A DNA stretch of 64,000 bases from Ianthella basta (Eukaryota > Porifera > Demospongiae > Verongiida > Ianthellidae). The notes beneath the pieces were generated by a model that had not been told where the DNA came from, made no database searches, and worked only from the letters and a program-made list of their open reading frames with translations. The stretch's first letter is position 1. Each line of letters begins with the position of its first letter. The position numbers were made by a program, and so were the translations under genes. Shown piece by piece: positions 8,169 through 18,665 of the stretch. The DNA is taken from assembly GCA_964019415.1 (NCBI GenBank), contig OZ025871.1, positions 3,049,629-3,113,628 on the forward strand, read 5' to 3'.

Positions 8169-11100
8169 TGGCGACAAGCACCTCTGGCCAAACACCAAGT
8201 CGCCTATTTTTTGTCTCCGATCGCACTACAGGCCTAAAGTTCCTAGTTGATACGGGTGCAGAGGTGAGTGTTTTACCCCCCTCCCGTCGTGTTTGCACCC
8301 CTTCAACTCCCGGACCTGCTCTACAAGCAGCCAACCAGTCCCCCATTGCGACTTTCGGCACGCGGACCCTTGTCTTGAACCTAGGACTCAGACGCCCTTT
8401 CAAATGGACATTTATCGTCGCTGAGGTGCGTCATCCCATCCTAGGTGCAGATTTTTTGGGGCACTTCAACCTCATGGTGGATATCACAGGTAGCCGTTTG
8501 GTCGACAACCTCACTCAACTGAGAATCAACGGCATTACTACCCACACCACCTCTCCTAGCCCCTCTGTTCCGCGCCCACCCTCTAGCAACCCCTTCTCAG
8601 CCCTACTCAACGAGTTTCCCACACTCGTCCATCCACCTCCCCCGGATCAACCAGTCAAGCACCAGGTGACTCACCACATCACCACCGAAGGACCTCCAGT
8701 AGCTGCACGTCCTCGCAGGTTGCCTCCAGAACGTCTTAAGGTAGCCCGTTCTGAGTTTGACCAGTTGCTCGCCTCAGGCATCATTCGACCCTCTGCTAGC
8801 AGCTGGGCTTCACCCCTTCATATGGTGCCCAAGAAGACACCGGGACAGTGGCGCCCCTGTGGCGACTACCGGGCACTCAACCACACCACGGTCCCTGACC
8901 ATTACCCTGTGCCACACATTCAGGATTTTTCATCCTCCCTACGTGGCCCCATGATCTTCAGCAAGATTGACCTGGTGAAAGCGTACTACCACATCCCTGT
9001 GGAACCCTCAGACATCCCAAAAACTGTGGTTGTTACCCCCTTTGGTTTGTTTGAGTTTGTTCGCATGCCTTTTGGGCTGCGCAACGCAGCCCAAACCTTC
9101 CAGCGTTTCATGGACCAGGTCCTCCATGGGTTGCCGTTCAGCTATGCCTACTTGGATGACATCCTAATTGCCAGCAAAGATGCAGAGGAACACCATTCAC
9201 ATCTACGACAAGTGTTCACCCGGCTACAGGATCACGGCATTCAAATCAACCCTGCCAAATGCGTCCTCGGTGAACCTACCTTGGAATTCCTCGGCCATCT
9301 GGTTGACAAAGATGGTATTCATCCACTGAAGGACAAGGTCCAGGCTGTTCGTGGCTACCCACAGCCCACAACTCAACGTGAGTTAAGGCGGTTTTTGGGT
9401 CTTATCAATTTCTATCACAGGTTCATCCCAGGGTGTGCTCGCATTCTTCACCCACTGCACGCCCTATTGTCTGACAAGGCACCCAAGAACGCCACCCTGG
9501 AGTGGACCCGTTCAGCCACAGAAGCCTTCAACGCCATTAAAGAGGCTTTGTCCAATGCATCAATGCTGTGCCACCCTCAATCAGATGCACCAACCTGCAT
9601 TATTACAGACGCCTCTGATGTGGCTGTCGGAGCAGTCTTACAGCAGTGCATTGACTCCATCTGGAGTCCCATCGCCTATTTCTCCAGAAAGCTGCGCCCA
9701 GCAGAGACCAGGTATAGTACATTCGACCGTGAGTTACTTGCCATCTACCTTGCAATCAAACATTTCCGACACTTTGTTGAAGGTAGACCTTTCCACATCA
9801 TCACGGATCACAAACCCCTGATCTTTGCTTTCTCCACCAAGCCCAGGCACCAATCCCCAAGGCAGATCCGCCACCTTGACTTCATTGGACAATTCACCTC
9901 TGACATCCGCTACATAAAGGGGTCAGCCAACTTGGCTGCAGATGCCCTCTCACGCATTGAGGTTGATGCGGTCCACACACTGCCTATCCCTGGCATCGAC
10001 TTCAAGGCCATGGCTGAGGCCCAGCGTCAAGGTATCCCACACCATGACTCCTTACAGCTCCAGGAGTTGCCTGCCCCCACCACAGACGCCACCCTGCAAT
10101 GTGACGTGTCCACGGGAACACCTCGACCCTATGTACCACAGCAGTTCCGGCGAAGCGTGTTTGACAGCCTCCACAACCTCTCTCATCCTGGCATCAGGGC
10201 AACACAACGCCTCATTGCCAGTCGTTTTGTGTGGCCTGGCATGAATGCTGATGTACGACAATGGGCACGCTCATGTCTACAATGTCAGCGATCCAAGATC
10301 CATCGACATACAACCACTCCAGTGTCCACTTTCAAAACCCCTGACAGCCGTTTTGACCATGTACACATTGATTTGGTTGGACCACTGCCACCACAAAGAG
10401 GCTACACGTACCTGCTCACTTGTGTCGACAGGTTCACTCGCTGGGCAGAAGCACTGCCCCTCCCAAATATCACCGCTGACACCGTAGCCCACACTTTTCT
10501 ACTAGGATGGGTAGCCCGTTTTGGGGTGCCATCAACTATCACTACGGACCGTGGAAGCCAGTTTGAATCCGACCTCTTCCGTCAACTCACTCGGTGGCTG
10601 GGTTCCCACAGGATCCGCACCACTGCCTACCACCCCTCGGCTAACGGCCTAGTTGAACGCTTCCATCGACAGCTCAAAGCAGCCCTGATGGCCCATTCAC
10701 CCACTTTCAACTGGCTGGATGCTCTCCCAGTAGTCCTTCTCGGGATACACACTGCCTTCAAGGAAGACATCACCTGTACCAGCGCAGACCTTGTTTATGG
10801 TACAACACTTCGTCTCCCAGGGTCCTTCTTCTCTCCATCTGTGGATACTACCACCATGGACCCTACTTCCTATGTATCCCGCCTCAAAGCCATCATGAGC
10901 AAGCTACGGCCCATGCCATCGCAGCCACACTCACACAGATCAAGCTTCATCAGCCCAGAGCTTCAGTCTACCTCCCATGTCTTTGTACGGCGGGATGCTG
11001 TTCGCAAGGCACTACAGCCACCTTACGATGGCCCATTCCCTGTACTGGAACGAAGTGCCAAATTCTTCACCTTAGACATCAAGGGACAGACACAGACTGT

Positions 11101-11266
11101 TTCACTGGACCGGCTCAAACCAGCCCACATTGACAACACCTTCCCTTGCACACCAGCACAAACAGCACCTGTTCAACCCGATTCGGTAGCTACTGAACCA
11201 GCACAGCAAGTTCGCACTACAAGGTCTGGACGACGAGTCCACTGGCCAGACCGCTTGACATATTAA
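8120..11266 (+). CDS. Gypsy Pol (PR-RT-RNase H-IN)
   Basis: 1048 codons without a break. In order: aspartic protease ([12 protein letters not shown], Asp about residue 43); RT ([31 protein letters not shown], catalytic YLDD about residue 344); RNase H ([13 protein letters not shown], about 495); integrase zinc region (HPGIRATQ...CLQCQ, about 690-725) and catalytic core with [18 protein letters not shown] and VERFHRQ. The last two catalytic residues are 35 apart (DD35E). All key residues are present. There is no env-like frame after it. It starts by overlap with gag in the -1 frame, and the Met at 8120 need not be used. Confidence 0.95.
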   Translation: MYFPLFVDGKHPGQVLMATSTSGQTPSRLFFVSDRTTGLKFLVDTGAEVSVLPPSRRVCTPSTPGPALQAANQSPIATFGTRTLVLNLGLRRPFKWTFIVAEVRHPILGADFLGHFNLMVDITGSRLVDNLTQLRINGITTHTTSPSPSVPRPPSSNPFSALLNEFPTLVHPPPPDQPVKHQVTHHITTEGPPVAARPRRLPPERLKVARSEFDQLLASGIIRPSASSWASPLHMVPKKTPGQWRPCGDYRALNHTTVPDHYPVPHIQDFSSSLRGPMIFSKIDLVKAYYHIPVEPSDIPKTVVVTPFGLFEFVRMPFGLRNAAQTFQRFMDQVLHGLPFSYAYLDDILIASKDAEEHHSHLRQVFTRLQDHGIQINPAKCVLGEPTLEFLGHLVDKDGIHPLKDKVQAVRGYPQPTTQRELRRFLGLINFYHRFIPGCARILHPLHALLSDKAPKNATLEWTRSATEAFNAIKEALSNASMLCHPQSDAPTCIITDASDVAVGAVLQQCIDSIWSPIAYFSRKLRPAETRYSTFDRELLAIYLAIKHFRHFVEGRPFHIITDHKPLIFAFSTKPRHQSPRQIRHLDFIGQFTSDIRYIKGSANLAADALSRIEVDAVHTLPIPGIDFKAMAEAQRQGIPHHDSLQLQELPAPTTDATLQCDVSTGTPRPYVPQQFRRSVFDSLHNLSHPGIRATQRLIASRFVWPGMNADVRQWARSCLQCQRSKIHRHTTTPVSTFKTPDSRFDHVHIDLVGPLPPQRGYTYLLTCVDRFTRWAEALPLPNITADTVAHTFLLGWVARFGVPSTITTDRGSQFESDLFRQLTRWLGSHRIRTTAYHPSANGLVERFHRQLKAALMAHSPTFNWLDALPVVLLGIHTAFKEDITCTSADLVYGTTLRLPGSFFSPSVDTTTMDPTSYVSRLKAIMSKLRPMPSQPHSHRSSFISPELQSTSHVFVRRDAVRKALQPPYDGPFPVLERSAKFFTLDIKGQTQTVSLDRLKPAHIDNTFPCTPAQTAPVQPDSVATEPAQQVRTTRSGRRVHWPDRLTY

Positions 11267-11303
11267 AGACATTCTCTGTTTTACCGCTCCCTAGTCGTTC
11301 ACT

Positions 11304-11316
11304 GGGGGGGAGCACC
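11304..11316 (+). promoter_or_regulatory. Gypsy polypurine tract
   Basis: GGGGGGGAGCACC lies directly before the 3' LTR start TGTAGC; the G run is the likely plus-strand primer. Confidence 0.7.
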
Positions 11317-11608
11317 TGTAGCGTACTGTGACATGCATGTGACCTTACCTTAGCTTACCTGTCTGTAGTCCTCATGACCACCCTGTTTACAAGTGTTTTG
11401 TTGTAATAGGTCACGATCTCTTGTGTAATTGTCACCTTTTTATCTCAGTTTCCTGTATCACCCTTTTGGTATATAATGTGCTGTTTGTAGTGGCTCAGAG
11501 AGCCATCTTGTTATTGATTCAGTGTCTAACCTAAGTTGTGCTCCGTAGTAGCCGGGTAGAAGTGTTTCCTCCTTGGTTTTGCATGCCAGTACGCACTCCT
11601 CGGCTACA
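11317..11608 (+). repeat. 3' LTR
   Basis: 292 bp, TGTAGC to CTACA, identical by eye to the two 5' LTR pieces. It is followed by CATG, the repeat of the left flank. Confidence 0.93.
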
Positions 11609-11699
11609 CATGTATGCAGCAAGTGGAGTACTAGTGTGCATGGAACATGTATTAAATGACTGCATGATATACTGCTTTCAAGTTCACTGTTACACATAT

Positions 11700-11790
11700 G
11701 GTGTGACCGTCACACCACGTAGTGCTCACACCAAAGGTTGTGACCGTCATACCACTCATTGCTCACACCAATGGTGTGATCAGTCACACC
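11700..11790. promoter_or_regulatory. Cluster of T-box-like sites
   Basis: Four exact TCACACC and two exact GGTGTGA heptamers occur in 91 bp (starts at 11700, 11710, 11726, 11763, 11773, 11784), plus near-matches at 11736 and 11748. Two pairs form palindromes (GGTGTGACCGTCACACC at 11700-11716, TCACACCAATGGTGTGA at 11763-11779). TCACACCT-type half-sites are bound by T-box factors. The pattern is seen directly; regulatory use is inference, and a decayed tandem repeat is the alternative. Confidence 0.35.
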
Positions 11791-11859
11791 ATTAATTACT
11801 TTAGTGTGACATTCACACTGAAACCAGTATCCACACTGTTGTTCACATCGTTTCTGAGT

Positions 11860-13430
11860 GATTAAGAGACTTTGAAGTAATTTATATGCAAAGATGAACA
11901 TAATTCATACTTGAAATTCTACAAGCTATATATCTAAGTACATACATAGCTACCCAGAATACAGCTTAGCCTGATGGTATGCTGTGTACAGTGGGAGGAC
12001 ATCGTCAAACTGAGTGTGCAATTTAATGTATAATTAGGTACTTTGTGTCACACACAAACAATCCCACCAGATGGTATGTTGTGTACTATATCTGTGAAAT
12101 GTACCATGAAGTGCTTATAGTCGCTTGAAAACTGTTCACACAAATGGTATGTTGTATATTGCATGGTTAATTGGAGTGAACATCACACTACAAATGGGTG
12201 TGCTCACAGTGCAGTAACCAATTCACATCAATTGTCGGTGGGATCATCACTCCCTATTTTTTTAACAGTGTTGTTACTCGAGTTTCTCGCTCTTCATTCA
12301 GTGGTTCTTGGGTTTATATTGTAGCTTTCTCACTTTCTCCAGGATACCAAAACTACATCCACACACAATAGTAAGCAGTATATACTGAAAGATCAGTCCA
12401 CTATACACATTCTTGAGTGTATATTCCTATGCAACGTGAGCTCCATTGCACTCCTTCTTATGTTCCAAGATCTTTGGAAGTATGTCAGCTGTGGAAACAC
12501 TGTCTTCTCTGCCAGAGAAAGGAGCCTATAATGGGCCATGGTGCATCCAACACAAGCAGTTTGAGTAGGACTTATTGGGGAACTTTATCATTAAATCTCA
12601 GGTCCTGGGGCAAAACGTTGACTTCAAATAGGCTAAGGCAGGCCAGAAGTACCAGTATCATTTACAGCATGCACTCTTACACGCAATCCACCCTCCACCT
12701 CTACCAACCCGCGTGCTCTGGAAATGCAGAAGATATCAACCCCTTGAATACTGACCATCCATCTGTGTTAGAGGGTTCCACTGCAGCAGTTGCATTTCTG
12801 TGTGAACCAGGAAATAAGATTGAGTTGATTCACAGAGGCAAATGAAAACAGCCAATCTAACAATTATAATCCAGCCCAAAATCAGGTTTACCCTCCCAAT
12901 TGTTCATAACAATAGAAATTGAGACTGAATTGTTTGTTGAGACAACCAGTTTCGGTGACCACATATCTCTATCCAACTTCAATCAATTGTCTCCCCAACC
13001 AGACCTCTCAGATGCACATAGAAAGTTCTACATTGCAGAGAACAAGCAGCTTGAAAGGCATGACAACAAATCAATGCAGCCAAATGGTCAACCTTCAGTT
13101 GAGGGAGGCTTTCTTACATTTTTGGGGTTAAATACTCTACATGACCCCCTCGTCATGAGCCTTGAGTTATATAGCTGCCATGACGTCACAAAAGAAGTTA
13201 TAGTACTTATCTTCATGCACACAGTTTCTTTTTCCAAGAAGCTCTATTCAATGAGTTTGTAGTTTTTGCTATGTAATTATCCTGTTTATACCTTTCATCA
13301 GAAATGTATGGCTGCCCTAGCACTGTGTGGCTTGTGCTGATTGCAATGATAACATGCAAGTAGAAAATCACTTTTGATGGATGTAAGGCTTCAAGTTCCC
13401 GATTTCCCTCGAGTTCCCGAGCCGTATCCG
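11860..13430. other. No gene recognised
   Basis: Mostly AT-rich sequence. Two open stretches, 12417-12845 and 12900-13262, have no recognisable domain, no matching splice context and ordinary composition; I do not call them. Short variants of AAATGGTATGTTGTGTA recur at about 11970, 12070 and 12145. Confidence 0.4.
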
Positions 13431-13436
13431 TCGGAG

Positions 13437-15999
13437 CACGGCTGTTTCGAGGCGGCAACTTAGTTTTCCGAAATGGGAAGTTGGGAATGGGAATGGGAAT
13501 ACGTGTACAACGACTGTCGTCGATGTCGGCCAGTTATTGCCTTGCCCCCAGGCCATCTTCGCTGCCAAGGAGGCCGGAACTCTCCATCTGGATAGATCTG
13601 ACCCAGTAAAGGTGAGCTGTGCTTTAAAAATTGTGGAACATGGCTTTAGGTTACGAAACTAGACAGTTTCCCCGCAAAGATTTAAATGGCTCGTAGCGTA
13701 GTTCTGCGGGTTTTCCCGCCAGTGAGCTATGTCTTGTGTGATAGCCAAGGGAGTGTAGAACTAGGTGATACAGAGCCTGTTCTGCTGCGCGCTAAACTTT
13801 TGGCGAAATACGCGTTTGTAATGTAGCATGTTCTGCCATTTGCATTTGCCTTGCGCAATTATCATATTAGCTATATGCATACTGACTTTCTCACATTTCC
13901 ACAGTCAACTCTATGAAATTTACTTTAATCTGTACATGTGCAGATCGAGTTTGCTCTTCATGTATATGTAGCCATATGTTTAGCTGTGCAGCAGCCGGTA
14001 CAGCAGTTAGCTGTGTGTAGCTGCCGTTGCTTCTTGAAATCAAAGATGACATAGCTAAGCAACTGAGCTAGCTAATTTTTGTCTGTAAACGCTGACAGCA
14101 TGACATATGTAAATGACACAATCAGGCAATCAGCATATAATTGTGGAAAATACAGATGTTCAAAATACATGAGTATTAATGAATACAGCTGTGTTTCATA
14201 GTAGGGTAGTCAGTTCTAAAATATATAAGTTGCTAATTCTGTTTGAAGTTTTGTAGCTACCAGTTTCTCTCTTGTTCCCTCCCTCCATCTATGTGTATGG
14301 TGCACTTGTGTCCTCTCATACCCCTCTCAGACTGGAGGAGCCACCATGTTGTCACAATTAAGTTCATGATCTAATGGCTGATCTTCTCACCGATATCTGC
14401 CATGACGTCAATGTAGAGCCCCGCTTGCAATCCCTTTCCGGTGAAACATTCACCTGTAGCAACAGAAGACAACTCGAGGCTAGCCATTGCAGCAAGTGCA
14501 TTCTGCTGTGGAAGATTGAGAGAGCATCTTTCGACTTAAAGATAATTAACCTTTTTGTCCCCTCAAACCAGACACCACAGATGGCCTCTTGCTACTGACG
14601 TCTCAAGCATAAGAAGAGGCAGAAGTATGATCAGTGAGTTTGAGAAGTTTAACACACATCCTTTGTCCCGCTGGTAATGTCCTGCACTGGAGGAGCAAGT
14701 CCCAGTGCAACTGTGTTTCTCAGAAGGTTCAATGTACTGTCGTCAGAGAAGAACCCTATCAACTACAGCATGGTCATAGAACTCTTGAGATTCTACCTCA
14801 GCCTCGCCCTACTGCGATCCTCAATCGTGTGTTTCCACAGCAGCAGATCATCTGCATGCCACCCAAAATGACTTGGACTAGGGATTGCAGATCTGGCCAT
14901 GACAGAGGGCCAGATCAGATGATGCTAACTGTCTTAACTGTCTTCACAAGCATCCGCCATTATCATTATTTTTTACTGTTATAATTGTGTATGTTGTTGC
15001 ATTGGATTCTTTATTTTGGTTTACTCGTTGCCTATGTATGTATTATAGAAATATTTGATTGTTTGCATCATTTGATTGTAAACATCTGATTGTTTTAATG
15101 ACTTCTTATATTATTATTGTATTATTATGATACTGATTGGGGGACCAATATGTTAATAATTAATAGAATGCGATTTAGCAAATATTATATCAATGGTGTG
15201 TACAAATATGCATGCATATTCACATGTACGACTGCATAATTATGATTGTAGTATAATGTTCGGTATATTAGTCTAATGACATACAAAACTGCCTATCATC
15301 TGCCAACTGCAGCCTTTTCATCAGACCTACACCTGACAACATATAGATCGTTGCACATGAAAGATCAATGTAAGGCATGTATAATATATATTATATATGC
15401 AACAGGATGAATAAAATGTATAACATCGATCATCGCAATACATATATTATATGAAGTCCATGCCATGCAACAGAATTTCAATTTTGAAGTGTATAATAAT
15501 ATGTGACATGCATGTCCATACACATAGAAGATCTTCCCATCATATTCAAATTCTATGACAGCTATCAAGTAGGCCTGCCTGATTGAATGCAAATGCAAAT
15601 GGCAGAACATGCTACATTACAAACGCATATTTCGCCAAAATTTTAGCGCGCAGCAGAACAGGCTCTGTATCGGCTACTTCTACGCTCCCTTGGCTATCAC
15701 ACAAGACATAGCTCACTGGCGGGAAAACCCGCAGAACTACGCTACGAGCAATTTAATAACGCGACCAATAGTCGATATTTTCACACTGGGAAAGAATAAT
15801 CCACAAGTTTGAATGCAAATACCGCTTACTTCTGGTCACCTCTATCCATGCAAAGGGTTTCACTTTCCTTGCATGAGTTTTCGTGCAGTAAAGGGTAGAG
15901 ATTCCTATGCATAGCTTTCCTCGAGAAAAACTCGTGCGCGCCCTTCTGGTTTCCAAACCAAACCTAAGTTGCCGCCATTTATATATGCGAAACAGCCTC
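13437..15999. mobile_element. Inverted-repeat element 1
   Basis: The left end starts CACGGCTGTTTCG; the right end reads CGAAACAGCC inverted. Subterminal arms 13683-13850 and 15590-15755 are inverted copies of each other, including the block around GCGGGTTTTCCCGCCA. CGGAG lies immediately outside on both sides (13432-13436 and 16000-16004) as a candidate 5-bp target duplication, though the last 2-3 bases of the right end are imperfect. The interior includes a relic of a retroelement ORF (14374-14880) and no transposase I can recognise, so it is non-autonomous. Confidence 0.6.
14374..14880 (+). pseudogene. Retroelement ORF C-terminal relic
   Basis: Broken frames resemble the C-terminal part of an RT-bearing repeat protein often found in sponge and coral genomes: LLTDICHDVNVEPRLQSLSGE, later FDLKIINLFVPSNQ, and in another frame NYSMVIELLRFYLSLALLRSSI. 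The D...FDVRV-like arrangement may be a nuclease fold, but here DVR reads DLK. Frames are interrupted between 14598 and 14677. A second relic of the same family lies at 35884-36111 (minus). Confidence 0.5.
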
Positions 16000-16018
16000 C
16001 GGAGGCTGAGAGTGCTAG

Positions 16019-18421
16019 CACGGCTGTTTCGAGGCGGCAGCTTAGTTTTTGCGAGTAAATTGGAAACGGGAATCCAACAGTTGGCGTATTCGGAAGGACG
16101 GCATGGTTTTTAGTTTTTTTCTCCGTGATCTCTTGGACAATCACTACGTTACGGCAACGACAGGTAAGCTTGATAGTTGTTAATGTGCTTGTGGTTTTAA
16201 AAGCGTTGTTCACGCCTTTTCACTTGTGATATATGGACATATACTTTCTTATCTTCAATTGCTTGTAGCGCGATCCTCCGGGTTTTCCTGCAATGATGTT
16301 ATACGTTTTGGGATAGTCCAGCCATCATACAACACTGTACTGTTGAGAGTGTTCTACTGCCATTTTCCTACAACCCGTTTTAAGAGCAAATGTTTTGGTT
16401 ATTATTGTGAACAGTGCAGCCATCTTTGTTGGGCTGACTGCATATCAATGCTTCTTTACAGGATGCCAGATTGCATCAGAGCAGTGCATTCTTTGAAATG
16501 CAAACTGCTGTACCATGTGGCCAAATTTATATGATAATTATGGATTTATTGGACTGATTGGATGTGGATGGTAACGTCAAAGGAATCTAAAGTATGCTAA
16601 AGTAGTTATCCCCCGGTGATAACTAGTGTCGTCTAATGATAACTAGAAATACTTGTTGAAAAAGGAGATGATAGCAGTCGCTATCAATATAATTATATAT
16701 TTATCACCTCTTGACTTCTAGTTGTTACCCTGACAAGATGTTTGTAGTTGCCCTGATGCATGCTTCTCAGTCATTTGCAAGTAGAACACATGTTCATCCT
16801 TGCCCTGACCCAAATGATGCTAGTTTGGGTAGTCTTTCTGGTTGTGCCAAATGAGACTAAGTGTCATACCAATGACAAGGTTACTCTAAGTGACCGTGGA
16901 AGTACTGTTCACTGAGTCACTCATGCATGTTGAACTGTTATGGCAACAGCAAAATGGATTTCGTTCCATTGTAATTGCTGCTTGTACTGTAGGGTGTGAA
17001 AGCAGTGGAGCACAGGCACAGGGCATTAAATGTAAGGTAAAGTGGGAGGTTCCTAACGAGACAGGGTTTCTCAACATGATGCGCCGCCTATTGCTTGTAA
17101 GTGAGGGAACAGCTTCTGTGTTTGCATGTATTTAGCGCAGGTGTCAATGTGACACCAGACTGGGTGTTCCTTCACATACAGGCAAACAGTGGTGCCCTGT
17201 TTAGGTCACCCTATCTTGTTCCAAGCCCCCAATTTACTTTACTCATCCTTCAAACGGTTTGCGGGCATCTTTAGACCAGCTGGAAGCTTCTCAAAGTCCT
17301 ATGGGAATCTTCTGCTGGGGTCTGGTGTCCCCACCTTAGCAACACTTTTGTTCGCCAGCGACAGGAGAAACTGTTCTAGCTCACCCTAAGCAGAAGATGC
17401 ATCTCTTCAACGGTGCGTGATGAAGTTGAAGTCACACGCTGAACAGGATTTAAATGCATGCCCGATGAGCCAGTTGACAATGACAATTGCCTGTATAAAG
17501 AGGAATGGGGGCCGGGGGTGGAAACAGCTGCAGAGGACAACCCCCCAACATATCTATCTGGCTCCGATTGGGTGTTTGTGAAAGGAAGTGTTGTAACCAG
17601 GTATAAGCTAAGGAAGGACAAGATATAAATTAGATTACAAAATATAGCTATAGCAACCAACTAACATCAGACGCATTAGCTATACAGTATTATTCATAAT
17701 GTGTTGATTTTAATGATACTTTCCATGCAGCCAACTGCGGTGCAATCCCCACACATGTTTCAATACAATTTATACAATACAGTACAATGTTTGAAAAAGC
17801 AGCACTGCTACGCTGCATGCATGCAGAGTGTTTCTAGGATGCATAGTTGAAATTGCATTTTAGTACTATTAGTATAACAACAGTAACTATATGTACATAA
17901 ACTTTCAGCCACATGGTACAGCAGTTTGCATTTCAAAGAATGCACTGCTCTGATGCAATCTGGCATCCTGTAAAGAAGCATTAATATGCAGTCAGCCCAA
18001 CAAAGATGGCTGCACTGTTCACAATAATAACCAAAACATTTGCTCTTAAAACGGGTTGTAGGAAAATGGCAGTAGAACATTCTCAACAGTACAGTGTTAT
18101 ATGATGGCTGGACTATCCCAAAACGTATAACATCATTGCAGGAAAACCCGGAGAATCGCGCTACAAGCAATTGAAGATAAGAAAGTATATGTCTATATAT
18201 CACAAGTAAAAAGGCGTGAACAACGCTTTTAAAACCACAAGCACATTAACAACTATCAAGTTACCTGTCGTTGCCGTAACGTAGTGATTGTCCAAGAGAT
18301 CACGGAGAAAAAGGCTAAAATATATTGCGCGTGTCTTTGCGAGGGACATACCCAGCACCTCGAGGCCAGTTCCCAAACCCAAACTAAACTGCCGCCATTT
18401 ATATTGTGCGAAACAGCCGTG
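16019..18421. mobile_element. Inverted-repeat element 2
   Basis: Starts CACGGCTGTTTCG at 16019 and ends with its exact inverse CGAAACAGCCGTG at 18421. GCTAG flanks both ends (16014-16018 and 18422-18426), a perfect 5-bp target duplication. Arms of about 430 bp (16110-16540 and about 17870-18310) are nearly identical inverted copies; paired open frames at 16226-16534 (+) and 17808-18203 (-) result from this and need not be coding. The ends and the block GTAGCG...GGGTTTTCC are shared with element 1, which ends 14 bp to the left. The 1.3-kb middle has no recognisable transposase. Confidence 0.75.
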
Positions 18422-18665
18422 GCTAGGTACGTATAATTAGGACAGAGCAATTAGCTAAGTACAGAGAGAACTCGTTATAATGTAATCACGAGACCTTATA
18501 CGTATAATTACACACACACTTAACACACACACAAAATGGCTCAGTCACATACAGGTGACTGTAAGGCATACGCACGAGAGTGATCTGAAGCAATATGTGA
18601 CACGTAGTTACTATCTGTGTCTGAGACTGCTCAACGGTGCTTTAAATACCAGGTTCCCTCTCAAG

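Larger units (their letters stand above)
2578..11608 (+). mobile_element. Ty3/Gypsy LTR retrotransposon, CsRn1-like
   Basis: A complete element with a LINE nested in its 5' LTR. The 5' LTR is split (2578-2735 and 7161-7294); the 3' LTR is 11317-11608. Both are 292 bp, start TGTAGC and end CTACA, and I read them as identical. CATG flanks both ends (2574-2577 and 11609-11612), giving a 4-bp target duplication. A primer-binding site follows the 5' LTR and a G-rich polypurine tract precedes the 3' LTR. The gag zinc motif CWYHxxFGxxAxKC and the 4-bp duplication fit the CsRn1 clade. Gag and pol are open throughout, so the element is young and might be competent apart from its broken 5' LTR. Confidence 0.93.

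Noticed and set aside
12417..12845. 142-codon open frame
   Set aside because: No recognisable motif, average base composition, no splice or start context.
16226..16534. A 102-residue frame almost repeated at 17808-18203 (minus)
   Set aside because: The similarity comes from the inverted arms of the element; no domain, and no sign of selection that I can see.
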